Shown here piece after piece: positions 35,963 through 48,329 of a DNA stretch of 64,000 nt (position 1 is its first letter; each line of letters begins with the position of its first letter). Source of the stretch: Phorcus lineatus. Lineage: Eukaryota > Mollusca > Gastropoda > Trochida > Trochidae. The DNA is taken from contig OV121082.1 in NCBI GenBank assembly GCA_921293015.1, positions 19,695,748 through 19,759,747 of the forward strand, written 5' to 3'. A program made the position numbers and the translations under genes. The notes under the pieces were generated by a model. That model saw only the letters and a program-made list of their open reading frames with translations, did not search any database and had not been told where the DNA came from.

Positions 35963-38702
35963 AGGTCCCTTGCACACTGAGTCTACTTTTTTCTTACATG
36001 GCTTGGGTTGTTCCCATGGCGACAGCTTGATAGTAGTTCGCTCCTTTTGTTTACGGTGTTCTCTCTCAAGCTCTTCCATGCACAGATTGCAGTTACCAGA
36101 GTCCTGGCCTCTTGTATGCGTTAGACTTTCCGACAATATCTAATTTGATTTTGAATTCTTTTTTTTTCTTTTTAGTTTCCAGATGTATTTTGAGAGTTCT
36201 GTTTCCTTTTCATAACGTTCAAGTCGAAATGACTAGGTGTGATTATTATATATTGTCTTAAAAGGACCATTAACGAGACATATGTATGATGCAGTATTAG
36301 TGTCTGTTTCTACTGTAGCCTTTTTTCATTTTTTGATTTTCATTTTGGTAAAACCTAGAAACGCCGTGTGGCAATTTGGAATGCTCAATCATTCAAAGTC
36401 TTTTAAATTTTTGTCCACTAATATCAATCGTTCATAGCCGTAAGAGGCATATGGCCCGAAAAAGATCAGGGTATTAGGAAGGAGCTGAGCGGATTCAAAT
36501 ACGCTGATTTAGTAGGATGCGTATAACGTATTATTACAGAAACTGTTGAACTTAGATTGGCACTATGAAATCAGCCAGATTTGTGACGAGAGAATGGTAT
36601 AACCAAAGATTCCATGAAAAACTTTGTCACTAATGCTTACCATTGCAGTCAATGTTTGTGTAGAATACATCTGAGCTTTCATTTCCCCGAAATGACCGAC
36701 ACCAGGTTAATATTTATGTAAATGATGCATCTGACAAACGACCAGTTAAAAGTGGGGCTTGGGATGGTACATAGAGTAGCACCACGAGTGAACCTGGTGG
36801 ACAAATCGGATTTGTATATACATCTATGTACATGAGCTTTAAAGAATTACAAGTTACATGTGCTTCTGCTTCAATCAACCTGCTGGAGGTCGTGAAAGAT
36901 CAACGAGTGCAAATGATTACTTTTTGATTGCCAATTGACCATTTTAAGTTCCAGAGCCTAGATTTTCGAAGCTCTCTTAGCCCGAAGATAGTCGTAAGTA
37001 GCATACGTTAACACTGACTTACGACTAACTTAGCACTAAGAGAGCTTCGAAAATCTAGACCAATGTTTCTAATGACGTGTTGGACATAGCATGCCTCTTG
37101 TTGTAAAACTTTAGACTTACAAAAGGGAAAATAAGAACCCAAACACTTTAGAATGTATAATTATGAAATTTGATTTTTGCCATAAAGATTTATCTTCGAT
37201 GAAAGGACTTTAGGTTTGTCATGTGGCAGCATCACTCTGGAATAAACCTTCTTTGAAAATGTTTAGGTGAAATCTAGCAGAAATAAAAAGTTGAAATAAG
37301 TGTATCATGAAAAAGGTAGAGGAGACTCGTGTTGCTTTGCTGTTGTCAACTAACATGAGTATTTCACCAATATTGCATCGTATAGCTATAAACATGATAA
37401 TAAAAATAAAATAATGTCTCAACACGGCGACTAGTGTTATTTCAGAGGAAAATAAATCCCATTGATATGTATTTTTGTCAAACCTAAGAACGTCGTTCGG
37501 CAATATGGGATGCAGGCATCGATTTTCAATTAAGTATGACACTAAATAATATTTATGACCAGAAGACAAAAGTTTTCGAGCTCCTGGTATAATGCATCTT
37601 TATCAATTAAAGTCTTTTTTATTTTAATACAAACATTAAGATTGTCTAAAATCCATGAAAATAAAGATATTGTCACTGTTGCTAGGTAGGCAATTTAATA
37701 TTTATATACAAATGATCAAATAATCCCCTAAGCTATAGACTATATCACCAACTGCTATGGAATTTACAATTCTCTAGGCTTTTTGCATCTGAAGAATAGG
37801 ATTTTAAGCCTTAGCTCCTGTGAATTTGGCCCACAGGATCCCAAATTATAGAATCATAATCCTGATCAGCCAAGGAGTCAAAACACAAGGGTACAACTTT
37901 CTGTGCATTTAGCCTGTAAAATAGGGCTCTGTTCGCAAACTTTCAAGAAGATTTAGAAAAAAATCGAAATGACAAATCATATACAGCAACGCCTTGCCAT
38001 GCCATAAAATAAAAAAAAGATAAAGTAAGGTATTTTATTGGAGGAAGATTTCATTATTTTAAAGTTTGTAACTTATCGGTCTTATGTTGAAGAAAGAATA
38101 CCCTGTCAAAAAAAGGATCGCTGAATTAGCGGCAGTAACAGTCATTGGGAGCATCAATTGGGTTCAACTATTTTTTATTTGCTATTTACATTGTTACGTA
38201 CATGGATGGTGATAATGTACTCTAGTCTAGTCACATTTATTCATTTGCTTAGCATATAATGTATAAATACGAACTAAAGATTTTATTTTGTTTCATAAAA
38301 TGATCTATTTCCATATTTCCCTTCATTAAGGGAGACAACTCTGTAAGCTGTATTGACTCTACAAGTACCTAATTGAATAGTGTTGAAACGCGTCCCTTGT
38401 TGAAAGTGGCAATGTTATCCAAAGGAACGTTCTATCCCTGTTCAAATATATTGGAAAATGATTGGAATATTTTTATATGCAATTAGTAAATATATGTTTT
38501 ATCTTTGTTAGCGAATGGAAACAGGAGTCAAATATTAAAAAAATCGCAATTATTGACCGTTAATTTAACTTTCTTTTGTTTATTTACGTTACGTCTCTTT
38601 TCCCCCCAAGTTCAATTACATTAATTACAGAAAACGATTCCAACTGTTCTTATTATGGAATCTAATTCTATGACTTTATAATACCGTTATTTTTTATTTT
38701 AG
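35963..38702. other. intergenic region
   Basis: No gene recognised. It holds a decayed relative of the 9.1-kb MITE (about 36430-36510) and a hairpin repeat (36957-37060). Upstream exons of the candidate terminal exon at 38703 may lie here, but none could be identified. Confidence 0.5.
36957..37060. repeat. hairpin repeat, second copy of the family at 9735
   Basis: Ends CTAGATTTTCGAAGCTCTC (left) and AGAGAGCTTCGAAAATCTAG (right) are inverted copies. The centre repeats CGTAAGT/ACTTACG. It resembles 9735-9812 in order and spacing, so it is a dispersed short inverted-repeat element. Confidence 0.75.
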
Positions 38703-38836
38703 CTTTGCTTCTGCCTTCTGACAGGCGACCAGACGTGTCAAATCAAGTGTTCCTGTCAGTAAGACCAAGAAATCCAATTCCCCTGAAAGATGCCAGACTC
38801 CTTGCCTTCAACAACTTTCTTTTTGACACGCGATGA
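38703..38836 (+). CDS. candidate terminal exon of an unrecognised gene (copy 1)
   Basis: A pyrimidine-rich acceptor ending TTTTATTTTAG precedes an open frame of about 43 codons ending in TGA. It contains SVRPRNPIPLKDARLLAFNN. A related segment at 43801-43886 keeps the same frame with mostly synonymous or conservative changes (RPRNAIPMEDARLQAFN then stop). That pattern argues for past protein selection. The similarity continues into the 3' flank. I do not recognise the family and could not find upstream exons. Confidence 0.4.
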
Positions 38837-39388
38837 AGCACTTATCCTTGAGATCAAAGATGTTCCTTTGTCTGTTATTTTCCTGCTATGAATGCCATAA
38901 ATACATGAAAACATGACATTGATAAAAGGTCTAGCCTACCAATTATACGGGTCAGGTTGTGGTAGTTTCAAATAATGGAATGCGTTTTATGTCTTGAATC
39001 ACACGCTTACTTCCGTTATCTTAACATTTTATTTCCGGTTTTAAAGGATCAAATGAGTTATGAATGAACTGCACACTCAAACATGTGTATTCTGTTTGAA
39101 GAAAATATCTGCTACTGCGGTATTTGATTTGAACGTTTCGTCTTCCTGTGAGAACATCTCCTATGCCCTGCCTTTAATAATAACTCAAGTGCGAATTCTA
39201 AATATGCGAGGATAAAAAGTCTGTACATGTGTAACAAGGTTTAGTTAAATACTATTTAACGAACATTTCTTACACAGTGAATTTTAATTTTTAGATAATG
39301 TTTAATCACCCTCCACCATTATGCAAGTGCGATTGTCTTCTACTTTAAGAAAGATTTGACAATTTTGTCTTATTGTCCATGGATTATT

Positions 39389-39400
39389 ATTATATATATA

Positions 39401-39478
<78 letters not shown>
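39389..39478. repeat. (TA)n microsatellite
   Basis: About 90 bp of nearly pure TA, interrupted once, some 280 bp outside the left arm of the inverted LTR-like structure. Confidence 0.95.
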
Positions 39479-39480
<2 letters not shown>

Positions 39481-39756
39481 CACGCCATAGTCTAATCAAT
39501 AAACAGTCAGAAGAGAGTTTTGGCAACAACAGATGAATGCCTCTTTGAATATGTCTGGATTTTCTCATCTAAAGTATGATGTGTTTTCGTCCTGTGGCGC
39601 CGCTTCCATGAGGAATTCACTTATGTCACACCCGCTATTAATATTCAAAGAAGACAGTCTGCAACATATTTATTTTTTGGCATTGCAGTATGGTTAAACC
39701 ATCGTGAACCGTCAAATTCCGGCGAGGGTTGGAGCCGTCGCAATTGTAGTGGATAG

Positions 39757-40955
39757 TTTTATATATATTTCATCGATAGTTTTTTTGTCTTCTTTTTAGT
39801 GTCGACAAATAATCGACGTTTTCATCACGTTGAAGTGATGTGGTGATGTGAGGGGAGTTATATGTGATGCATTGGGGGGAACTAGCGGTCACACGGTCGA
39901 GCACACTTAGCCTTCTGGAGATATTCCCAATAAGAACCTGGACACAGATGAGAGTCGAGATGTATATATTTGAAAGTACAGTGTTGAAGTCAAAAAGTTA
40001 TACAATACAAATAATTACAATTTCAGTGGTACATTACAATAAGATATATGGCATGTTCAGATAATACATAGTTATCATAACATCAAATTATATTGAGATA
40101 TACATTATTAATTTGAAACTGTTGACATATTACAATTTACTAAATAGATTTATACAGTAAATACGGTAGTGCGCATTTACTAAGAATACGGTAATAAATG
40201 TTTGTATAGATCAAACATCATTTCTATATTATATGATGAATCTAAATAACTAATGCTATAACTTGAAGGTTGATCTTAATGTAAACAGACATTTGTATAT
40301 GATTCACTCAGGGTGTTTGATATAAATTGAATGCTCACAAAATATAATCAGCTAACGCAAGTTTTGTACATAGTTATAACTAAGTGATAAACATGAAACA
40401 AGAATGGTGATAAATAGAAAATAACATTACAAGTCAAGTGAGGTATAGTAATAAACAATTCAACTAACAAACAGTATTTTCAATTGCTAGTGTAGGTACA
40501 ATATAAAAGTAAAGTAACAATGCTTACCTGGACACAGATGAGAGTCGAGATGTATATATTTGAAAGTACAGTGTTGAAGTACTGAGCTTGCAACATTGGC
40601 TGCTTATATACACCCGACTATGTTAATCAGATCTGTGTCCATGTAATTAATGCTGTAGAAATACGTAATACCGTGGCAGTTGGTAGGATTGATTGGCGCA
40701 TTCATTGCTAGGTTTACAAAATCTTATACAATAATGATGATTAAACTCCGTGGCTTGGCGCGCACATTGCCTGAGGTAATGGCCGAACAGTGAGGTATTA
40801 CACGTTGCATCATGTGTTATAATTGGTTAAAGTTTAGTACAATATTGTGGCTTATTTTGGTCTATGACAATACCCCTCCGCTTGGGAACTTTCGACCACG
40901 AAAGCCAAAATACAAAAACATGTACATAATAATAATAATAATAATAAAATGGTTT
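39757..40955 (-). mobile_element. left arm of inverted LTR-like structure (3' LTR and polypurine tract, minus orientation)
   Basis: Nearly identical, as an inverted copy, to 41700-43057. Read on the minus strand, a purine-rich AAGCGGAGGGG precedes TGTCATAGACC (start at about 40869), as a polypurine tract precedes a Gypsy LTR. A TATA box (TATATAAG, 40604-40612) follows, and a 55-bp sequence is present twice (40526-40580 and 39936-39990). The chromodomain fragment at 41374-41700 reads towards this arm, so it fits as the element's 3' LTR. Short open frames here are chance. Confidence 0.7.
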
Positions 40956-41373
40956 ACAATCATCTGGGTTAGAATCCAGGAGATGTTAACATAGGTCACA
41001 TTGTTGAAAATGCTCAATAAAAACAAGATGAGGTACATGAGATAAATGCAGCAAAAGGTTGAACTTTCGTAGATTTGTTAAACTATGGACTGAGGCTCAT
41101 ATTTTGCAAATAAAGTTGTGGGTAGGTTGAGCTAGGATACTTAAGCTTCGTTAATGTGGATTAGGAATGAATTTTAATGGATTAGTATTGAATCTGAGAA
41201 TCTGAGAAGAGAACAATCATCAGTATGTTAGTCAAAGACCGGATTATTTGAAGATGTGATCAGCATCCCCGAGCACTTTTAGACACAGGTGAACCTGTAT
41301 GTCTTTCAGTAACTCCAATGACAGTTGCTTCTCAAGTTTTAACTATAAAATTCAGTAAGGAAGGATTGGATTT

Positions 41374-41700
41374 TCAAAAGAAATATTTAGGTTTCTGTTG
41401 ACGTTTGCGCCGTTTGCCAGAATTTGTTTTGCTGATATGAAAATTGGCCTTGAGACCTTGACCTATATTTTGTTCTGGTTCCCAAGTTGGTGTAGGGAAG
41501 TGAAGCCATTTGAGGAGATAATGCCTTACGCCATTTACGATTTTGGACCTAAGTACCTTTTCTACTGGATAGGCTTCTTGAGATGGTGCTGGTTCAGTAG
41601 GTGCCTGTTGTGCAGAAGACGATGATGTGCTTGGTGCAGATGGTGCAGGTTGTGCAGGTGGAGCCGTTTGTATGCTCGTTGAAGGTTGTGATTGTAAACC
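41374..41700 (-). CDS. chromodomain fragment, C-terminus of a Gypsy-type retrotransposon integrase
   Basis: A minus-strand open frame of about 108 codons ending in TGA at 41374. A Pro/Ala/Gln/Ser-rich linker leads into a chromodomain: YPVEKVLRSKIVNG, then HYLLKWLHF and TWEPEQNI, and a basic tail KRRKRQQ. The aromatic and acidic positions (Y-VE, W, TWEP) match the family. In chromoviral Gypsy elements this domain ends the integrase and is thought to steer insertion to modified histones. Upstream pol sequence is absent; the frame runs straight into the inner edge of the right arm. So this is the 3' remnant of an element. Confidence 0.78.
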   Translation of the reverse strand, partial: GLQSQPSTSIQTAPPAQPAPSAPSTSSSSAQQAPTEPAPSQEAYPVEKVLRSKIVNGVRHYLLKWLHFPTPTWEPEQNIGQGLKANFHISKTNSGKRRKRQQKPKYFF

Positions 41701-43057
41701 ATATTATTATTATTATTATTATTGTTATTATGTACATGTTTTTGTATTTTGGCTTTCGTGGTCGAAAGTTCCCAAGCGGAGGGGTATTGTCATAGACCAA
41801 AATAAGCCACAATATTGTACTAAACTTTAACCAATTATAACACATGATGCAACGTGTAATACCTCACTGTTCGGCCATTACCTCAGGCAATGTGCGCGCC
41901 AAGCCACGGAGTTTAATCATCATTATTGTATAAGATTTTGTAAACCTAGCAATGAATGCGCCAATCAATCCTACCAACTGCCACGGTATTACGTATTTCT
42001 ACAGCATTAATTACATGGACACAGATCTGATTAACATAGTCGGGTGTATATAAGCAGCCAATGTTGCAAGCTCAGTACTTCAACACTGTACTTTCAAATA
42101 TATACATCTCGACTCTCATCTGTGTCCAGGTAAGCATTGTTACTTTACTTTTATATTGTACCTACACTAGCAATTGAAAATACTGTTTGTTAGTTGAATT
42201 GTTTATTACTATACCTCACTTGACTTGTAATGTTATTTTCTATTTATCACCATTCTTGTTTCATGTTTATCACTTAGTTATAACTATGTACAAAACTTGC
42301 GTTAGCTGATTATATTTTGTGAGCATTCAATTTATATCAAACACCATGAGTGAATCATATACAAATGTCTGTTTACATTAAGATCAACCTTCAAGTTATA
42401 ACATTAGTTATTTAGATTCATTATATGATATAAAAATGAGACGTCCGTCAGCATTCGGCCCAGTCTGTATATGATCTATACAAACATTTATTACCGTATT
42501 CTTAGTAAATACGCACTACCGTATTTACTGTATAAATCTATTTAGTAAATTGTAATATGTCAACAGTTTCAAAGTATTAATGTATTTCTCAATATAATTT
42601 GATGTTATGATTACTATGTATTATCTGAACATGTCATATATCTTATTGTAATGTATCAATTGAAATTGTAATTAATTGTATTGTATAACTTTTAGACTTC
42701 AACACTGTACTTTCAAATATATACATCTCGACTCTCATCTGTGTCCAGGTTCTTATTGGGAATATCTCCAGAGGCTAAGTGTGCTCGACCGTGTGACCGC
42801 TAGTTCCCCCCAATGCATCACATATAACTCCCCTCACATCACCACATCACTTCAACGTGATGAAAACGTCGATTATTTGTCGACACAAAAAAGAAGACAA
42901 AAAACTATCGATGAAAGGTGGTGTGCTCGACCGTGTGACCGCTAGTTCCCCCCCAATGCATCACATATAACTCCCCTCACATCACCACATCACTTCAACG
43001 TGATGAAAACATCGATTCTTTGTCGACACTAAAAAGAAGACAAAAACTATCGATGAA
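41700..43057 (+). mobile_element. right arm of inverted LTR-like structure
   Basis: An inverted copy of the left arm, including a trinucleotide ATT run, the purine tract AAGCGGAGGGG, an LTR-like start TGTCATAGACC (41789), a TATA box (42046-42054) and both 55-bp repeats (42077-42131 and 42696-42750). It differs by a roughly 30-bp insertion near 42432 and by a duplicated outer end of about 135 bp (42779-42915 and 42921-43057). No target duplication could be identified. Confidence 0.7.
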
Positions 43058-46000
43058 ATATATATTACTATTTGAGATGCAAATATTTCTCCTAGGCTAA
43101 ATGGCCAAATGCAATGTGATGTTATTTCAAAATGTTACGAATATTATAATATATATATCATGACCTATGTTCCTGATCTGCATTGCTCGAGTTATTTGTT
43201 TATGTGTACGCTTCTTAAAGCATAACTAGTAAAAACTTATTCTAGTCTACAAAACCATGAATGATTATAAGATTATAGTACTATGTGTGATGTCACTTTT
43301 CTGTAGTCGTAACATGTACTGATTTTTCTACTGAGAATAGTTCATGAAACGGGACTAACATATTTAGAAACTTTACAAAACGTACATTATATATTTATTA
43401 AGTTGAAAACATTACATAAAATACTCGTTTTCTTTTCACACCTAAGAGCATTACGGCAATTACTTCCATTAATGCCAAAATTTCAGAGATTGTTGATTCC
43501 GGAAAATACTATTTGGAAATGCAAATATTAATACATATAGCTGTTGAAACATTGTGTCTATTTTGAGGTGACCTTAAAATAACTTGGTTCTATTTTTCTA
43601 TGGGTCGGCCTTTTGAGCCGTATAGACCTCGGAAAATATATAGCTCTTCATACATCAATTTTTAAAAGAAGATATATTTCTCATTTCCGTTACAACTAGA
43701 CATAGTTCTCGCATCAATGACGACGAGCCACTCCTACAAAAGATACTCGAAGTCAAGTATGGCATTTACTGTCATTCAATGCCAATGTGTAAGTTCAAAG
43801 TCGATATAGAATGTCAGCTCTCCTTGCCATTACGTCCACGAAATGCAATTCCCATGGAAGATGCCAGACTCCAAGCTTTCAACTAATTCGCATTGTCAGG
43901 CGATGTTGCACTTATGTTTTTGGTTCATAGTTGTCAGTTCAATTTCCTGTCATGAATATTCAAAGTTACAAAGCGAATTGGATGTGTGCATGACATGAAA
44001 CTATGAATACCTTTGATATGTTGTTTGTTGTTGAGGTGACACGAAAATCAAATGAACTTCGCATCAGCCGATGAGGCGGTTGACATAGCACGAAAGTGTC
44101 AATGCATCTGGTTTAGGCCTTTCTATGAAGTAAAATGGAATTGTTGCTGAAAAGTATAAAACTCTATCTCTAACTCATAAAATACATGTTTTACAGTAAC
44201 ATGTCATGAAAAGGAATTTGGAGAAAAGTATTTATACTTATCATGATACAATCAGAAGATAAGAGAATACAATCTATTTGATTGGAGTATCCCATAGATA
44301 AACCACTATCGTCACAGTGGCGAAGAAATTGGGTTAAGTTTTAATTTCTCTTGGGTGCTCCTTTTGTCTAAGGGTTACTATAAATGCTTTTTTGGTAATT
44401 TAAGCAGGTTACCACTAGAGGATGATCGAAGTGAGCATTAATCGAAATTAATCGTTTTGAAACGAAAATCACAACCTGTCGGGAAAAAGTATTCCAAAAC
44501 CTAATTTAACAAATGGAGAGGAAAGCCAAAACCACAAGAAGTTGCTTCGTATCCTGACAGCTAAATCGATAAGTTAATTGTTATGCATAAATAAAACTTG
44601 AACTTATTTCGAATTCCTAACATAATTTGAACTTATTTAGAATTTCCAACCACCTTATCAAAATCTATTTGGTGCTCAATATTAGATTTCAGAAGCGTGG
44701 GTGAATACAAGTCACTACCTAGGAACGTGCACATAGATGGTGGGAGAAATCGTTGTGGCCCCACAGGCCAAACTTGCACAAGGACTCTTTAAGTCTAAAT
44801 ATTCTCTGAGCAAAATGGGTGTTTCGTGTACATGGACCAATAATTGAAAGGCCCATTCACGACCAGACCAGACTTTATCTTCGAAAAATCGCCACCGATA
44901 CCAAAGACCGATTCACGTTTTTTCCCCGCAACTTTTTTGATTGATGAGACTTTTAATAAACAATAAACAATATTTAATAAGTCGACAAATGTCTCGTAAG
45001 TGTAACCTTTCAAATCGGTATCCGTAACCAAGCTTGTAGTGATATGTATCTAGTAGAAGCGGTGGAAGATAGTTATGGTAGAAGCTATTTCATTTGTATG
45101 CTACCCAAGCGTAAATACTTGTCTGGCTTAAACACCGCGCCAGGCGTAATTATATGTAGAGTATATAAAAGTGATGATTAATTGGAATATATATCCTGAG
45201 TTCTCGAGAGATTTCTGGATTGTTGGAATGACAAGTCAGTTCTCCAAACCTTGAACACGTTCATCAAATTGTTGACAGATGATGCCTTAAAGTGAAACAG
45301 TGTATGTTTCATAAAATTATTTGGCTGAAATAAGAGTCTAAATGCCATCTGCTGTCAAAAAGTTTCCAGAATTACGTTTGAGTCATTTGCGAGCGATATT
45401 GTCCGGTTTTCGATCATACATTACAATTTAAACCTGTTTATTGTCTCCATACACCACTGATAAGGGATACGATGGTTAGTTTCAGAGACACTAACTACTT
45501 CTCGATCAAATAACAACATCTATAAAACTTGACATATTTAACTCCAACAACAAACTCTGTGTCCCTTTGAGTAGTTCACTGCTCTTGTTACAAGCCTTAA
45601 GAAACATTTCGAGACAAATGGACCCGAAAATCATGTAGTCTTCGAACGATGATCCACGTTAAAGATAGATTGCTACACGCGCGTCAGCCGCCGTACATTA
45701 TATGGGTTACAATTTAAAAAATACTACACTACACTATACTGTTCACTTAAATACTTTTCTAATAATACCCTTCAATACAACACGAATTTTACTATATCAA
45801 AACGTTAGGCATATATGAACATTTTGTTTTAATTATACACCCTCGATCACCTCGTTTAAAATATGTCCTTCTAATTATGAAATAAAAACACAGATACTTT
45901 ATTTGGAAATAAGTTTCCGATAATGCTGCTTAGAAAGTTCTTTAGGGTATGTCTTCCATATTCTTAATGCACATTATTTCAATAATGTACGAGATGTTGA

Positions 46001-46560
46001 ACAGTTACTCACCTTTCCTACATTAGCTTAATGGCCTGCAGCGACTTTTAATTTTGTTTACAAACTTAGGAAGAAAATAATGGAACCCATTACCTCACCT
46101 TAATTAAATAGAAAGCACTTTTACTGTAGCTGCCCCTAGCAAAGAGCATGTCCTGTAACCCAATACACTAAGGTATGTAAGGTTCTTTACCATTAATTTG
46201 CAAGTCACATCATATTATTTTCCTGAGGCAACATCTTTCATTTGCATTTTTTAAGATTATGATATGTACATTTTAGCACACTGCAATGCCTTTTAAAGTT
46301 GTAATCTGTTATTATAAATGATTTTACTGTTACTTATACAATAATTGATATCATATGTTTGATAGCACATTCACATTGTAAATCAAGAAAGGGATACTGT
46401 GAACATGACTTTTCTGTCTGTGGCATGGTTTGCACGTGCAGACAGCTCTATAAAACACGCAGTCATACACGCTGGTATCACATAAACATAAAGCATACAT
46501 AAATATACCACTATTGACAGCCACTGTGAGAAAATTAAAAAAACTGTTAAAATGGTCCAT
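43058..46560. other. intergenic region
   Basis: No recognisable gene apart from the short exon-like copy at 43801-43886. AT-rich unique sequence. Confidence 0.5.
43801..43886 (+). pseudogene. paralogous copy of the 38.7-kb terminal exon (copy 2)
   Basis: The open frame reads VDIECQLSLPLRPRNAIPME and then DARLQAFN and a TAA stop, eight codons earlier than copy 1. The downstream sequence (GCGATG, GCACTTAT, TTTCCTG, ATGAAT) still resembles the copy-1 flank. It may be a live shorter exon or a decayed duplicate; I cannot tell which. Confidence 0.4.
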
Positions 46561-47160
46561 CACACATCGACCTCGCAGGTTCGGTTGCGCTCACAACAGT
46601 CAACAGGTTATTCCAGCGGTTACATAACACTTGTCGGACATCAGACAGGCCCGGAAACGGAAGACCACAAGTGACTTTGGCCGGTGAAGACCGTTACATC
46701 TGGGTATTACATCTTCGGAATTGTTTTAAACATCAGCGGCAACAACGGTTACAGTATTTATACATAGAATCAGTTGACAGACCGTGAACAGGACACTATG
46801 ACGACATCTGGCCATTCCATCCGTAACACGAACCCCTCCTGACACATCGACACCGGATCATCAGACTGATATGGAACAGGCAAAATCGACTGTGGCAACG
46901 TCGAGTCTAGGAACGCGTTCTTTTCTCGATGAGAGCAGAATATGCATTTCAAGAACGATGGTCGGCAACTTGTTTAATGTTCGGTAACTTGTTTATCGAA
47001 GGCTTGGTGGACCTTTTGGGACTAATCATATGTGGTACAATGCCTCCTCGATGAATCGCAAGACATTTGTCCCAACGTCATCAGACCTCGGACGACGTAA
47101 ATCCGTAGACGTTATCTTGCGTGCAACGACTCTCACGGTGAACTTAATCGTTACTTATAT
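46560..47160 (+). pseudogene. decayed Tc1-like transposase
   Basis: Fragments in different plus-strand frames follow the order of a Tc1/mariner DDE transposase: a helix-turn-helix end near GTTGCGCTCACAA, an ETEDHK/VTLAGEDRYI region, FFSR..ESRICISRT around the second catalytic Asp, then GGPF-type remnants. Stops and frameshifts interrupt it throughout, and the catalytic triad cannot be followed end to end. No terminal inverted repeats were found. It is an old, inactive copy. Confidence 0.62.
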
Positions 47161-47823
47161 GACTTTGAGTTAATGTTTGGACAGGCTTGTGCTAATGACT
47201 ATAGTGCAATGGTTAACCAAAAGCGTATCCAGATGAAATTAGTGGTATTTAGCTTAGTTGTGGTTATGTATGTAACTTATTCATTACGGATTTTCATGTC
47301 TTATTACCTCAGCTCCGATATATCGATCATTTATACATCAGCCCCATTCAGGCAGTTCGCAGATCTCATGAGAGCGGCGTTAAGACGTAGCATTTGTCCT
47401 TTCAACAACTGTTCGGATAAATGTTCATATATATGTGTGTGTGTATATATACATGTATTTAAGGTGAAAGTTCAATCAAGTGTACAGTCTTCATAGTTAG
47501 CGTTGATAAAAAACAACAGCACACATTTTCTCCTACATTTCGATTTACTCTTCAGGGATGACTACATTGTCTATGACGTCACGTCACTATGACGTCATAA
47601 TGCTGGACATATACAAAGCGCTTGTGTAAGGATTACGCTCAAACCTGTTTAATCATGGATAGTATTTTTTAATACATGCTCATAATAATGTTCACTTATA
47701 GGTTTTGGGGAAAATTATATTTTCAAGTTATCCATTTGACAAGAATTCACCTCAGCTAATAATACATACTTTTTTGTATTACAAAACAATAAATTTGTCA
47801 GATTAATATTAACATATAAAATG

Positions 47824-47900
47824 GCTGCCGTGGTCTAAATGGTTAATTCACTTGCCCTTAAATCCACTGCAGCTGGTTACAGGTTCGAACAGGCTGAAAA
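47824..47900 (+). mobile_element. tRNA-derived SINE head or tRNA pseudogene
   Basis: It starts GCTGCCGTGGTC and has a box A-like TGGTCTAAATGG and a box B-like GGTTCGAACAG at tRNA spacing. The 3' acceptor strand does not pair with the 5' end and there is no sound anticodon arm. It is therefore not a working tRNA gene; tRNA-Leu/Ser-like ancestry is a guess. Confidence 0.5.
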
Positions 47901-47981
47901 ATTTTAATGAGTGTCTTTGATTTTAAACGAATTCGAAATGTTTCAACTTTCATGAATTAGAAATACGATTGCATTGGATAT

Positions 47982-48329
47982 GAACACCTGGTACGCATGG
48001 TGAAATCCTAGGCACAACCTTACCATGTGTAAACACAACGTGAGTTAGTGTGAAACATGAATTTTTCATGAACAACTGTTACGCATGGTGAAAAGGTAGG
48101 CACAACCTTACCATATGCATAGACAACGTGATTTAGTGTGGAACATGAATTTTTATAAACACCTGTTACGCATGGTGAAAAGCTAGGCACAAACTTACCA
48201 TATGCATTCACAACGTGAGTTAGTGTGAAACATGAATTCTTCATGAACACCTGTTACGCATGGTGAAAACCTAGGCACAACCTTACTATATGCACACACA
48301 ACGTGAGTTAGTGTGAAACATGAATTTCC
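47982..48329. repeat. minisatellite, four copies of an 87-88-bp unit
   Basis: Units start at 47982, 48070, 48157 and 48245. Each carries TTACGCATGGTGAAA, TAGGCACAA, ACAACGTGA and TTAGTGTG. The units differ by several substitutions. No coding capacity is apparent. Confidence 0.92.

Noticed and set aside
40812..41845. Identical small proteins on opposite strands (starting MCYNWLKF)
   Set aside because: They are mirror copies from the inverted LTR-like arms, running into trinucleotide repeats. No domain, and the match is explained by the DNA repeat.
47520..47605. Another hammerhead or Penelope terminal repeat on the plus strand
   Set aside because: CTTCAGGGATGAC and TGACGTC motifs recall the Penelope flank, but no CTGATGA/GAAA core with paired stems could be formed.
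47824..47900. Functional tRNA gene
   Set aside because: Box A and B are present, but the acceptor ends do not pair and no sound anticodon arm forms, so a tRNA-derived repeat is more likely.
47982..48329. CRISPR array
   Set aside because: Units are directly adjacent 88-bp tandem repeats without spacers, in an animal genome.
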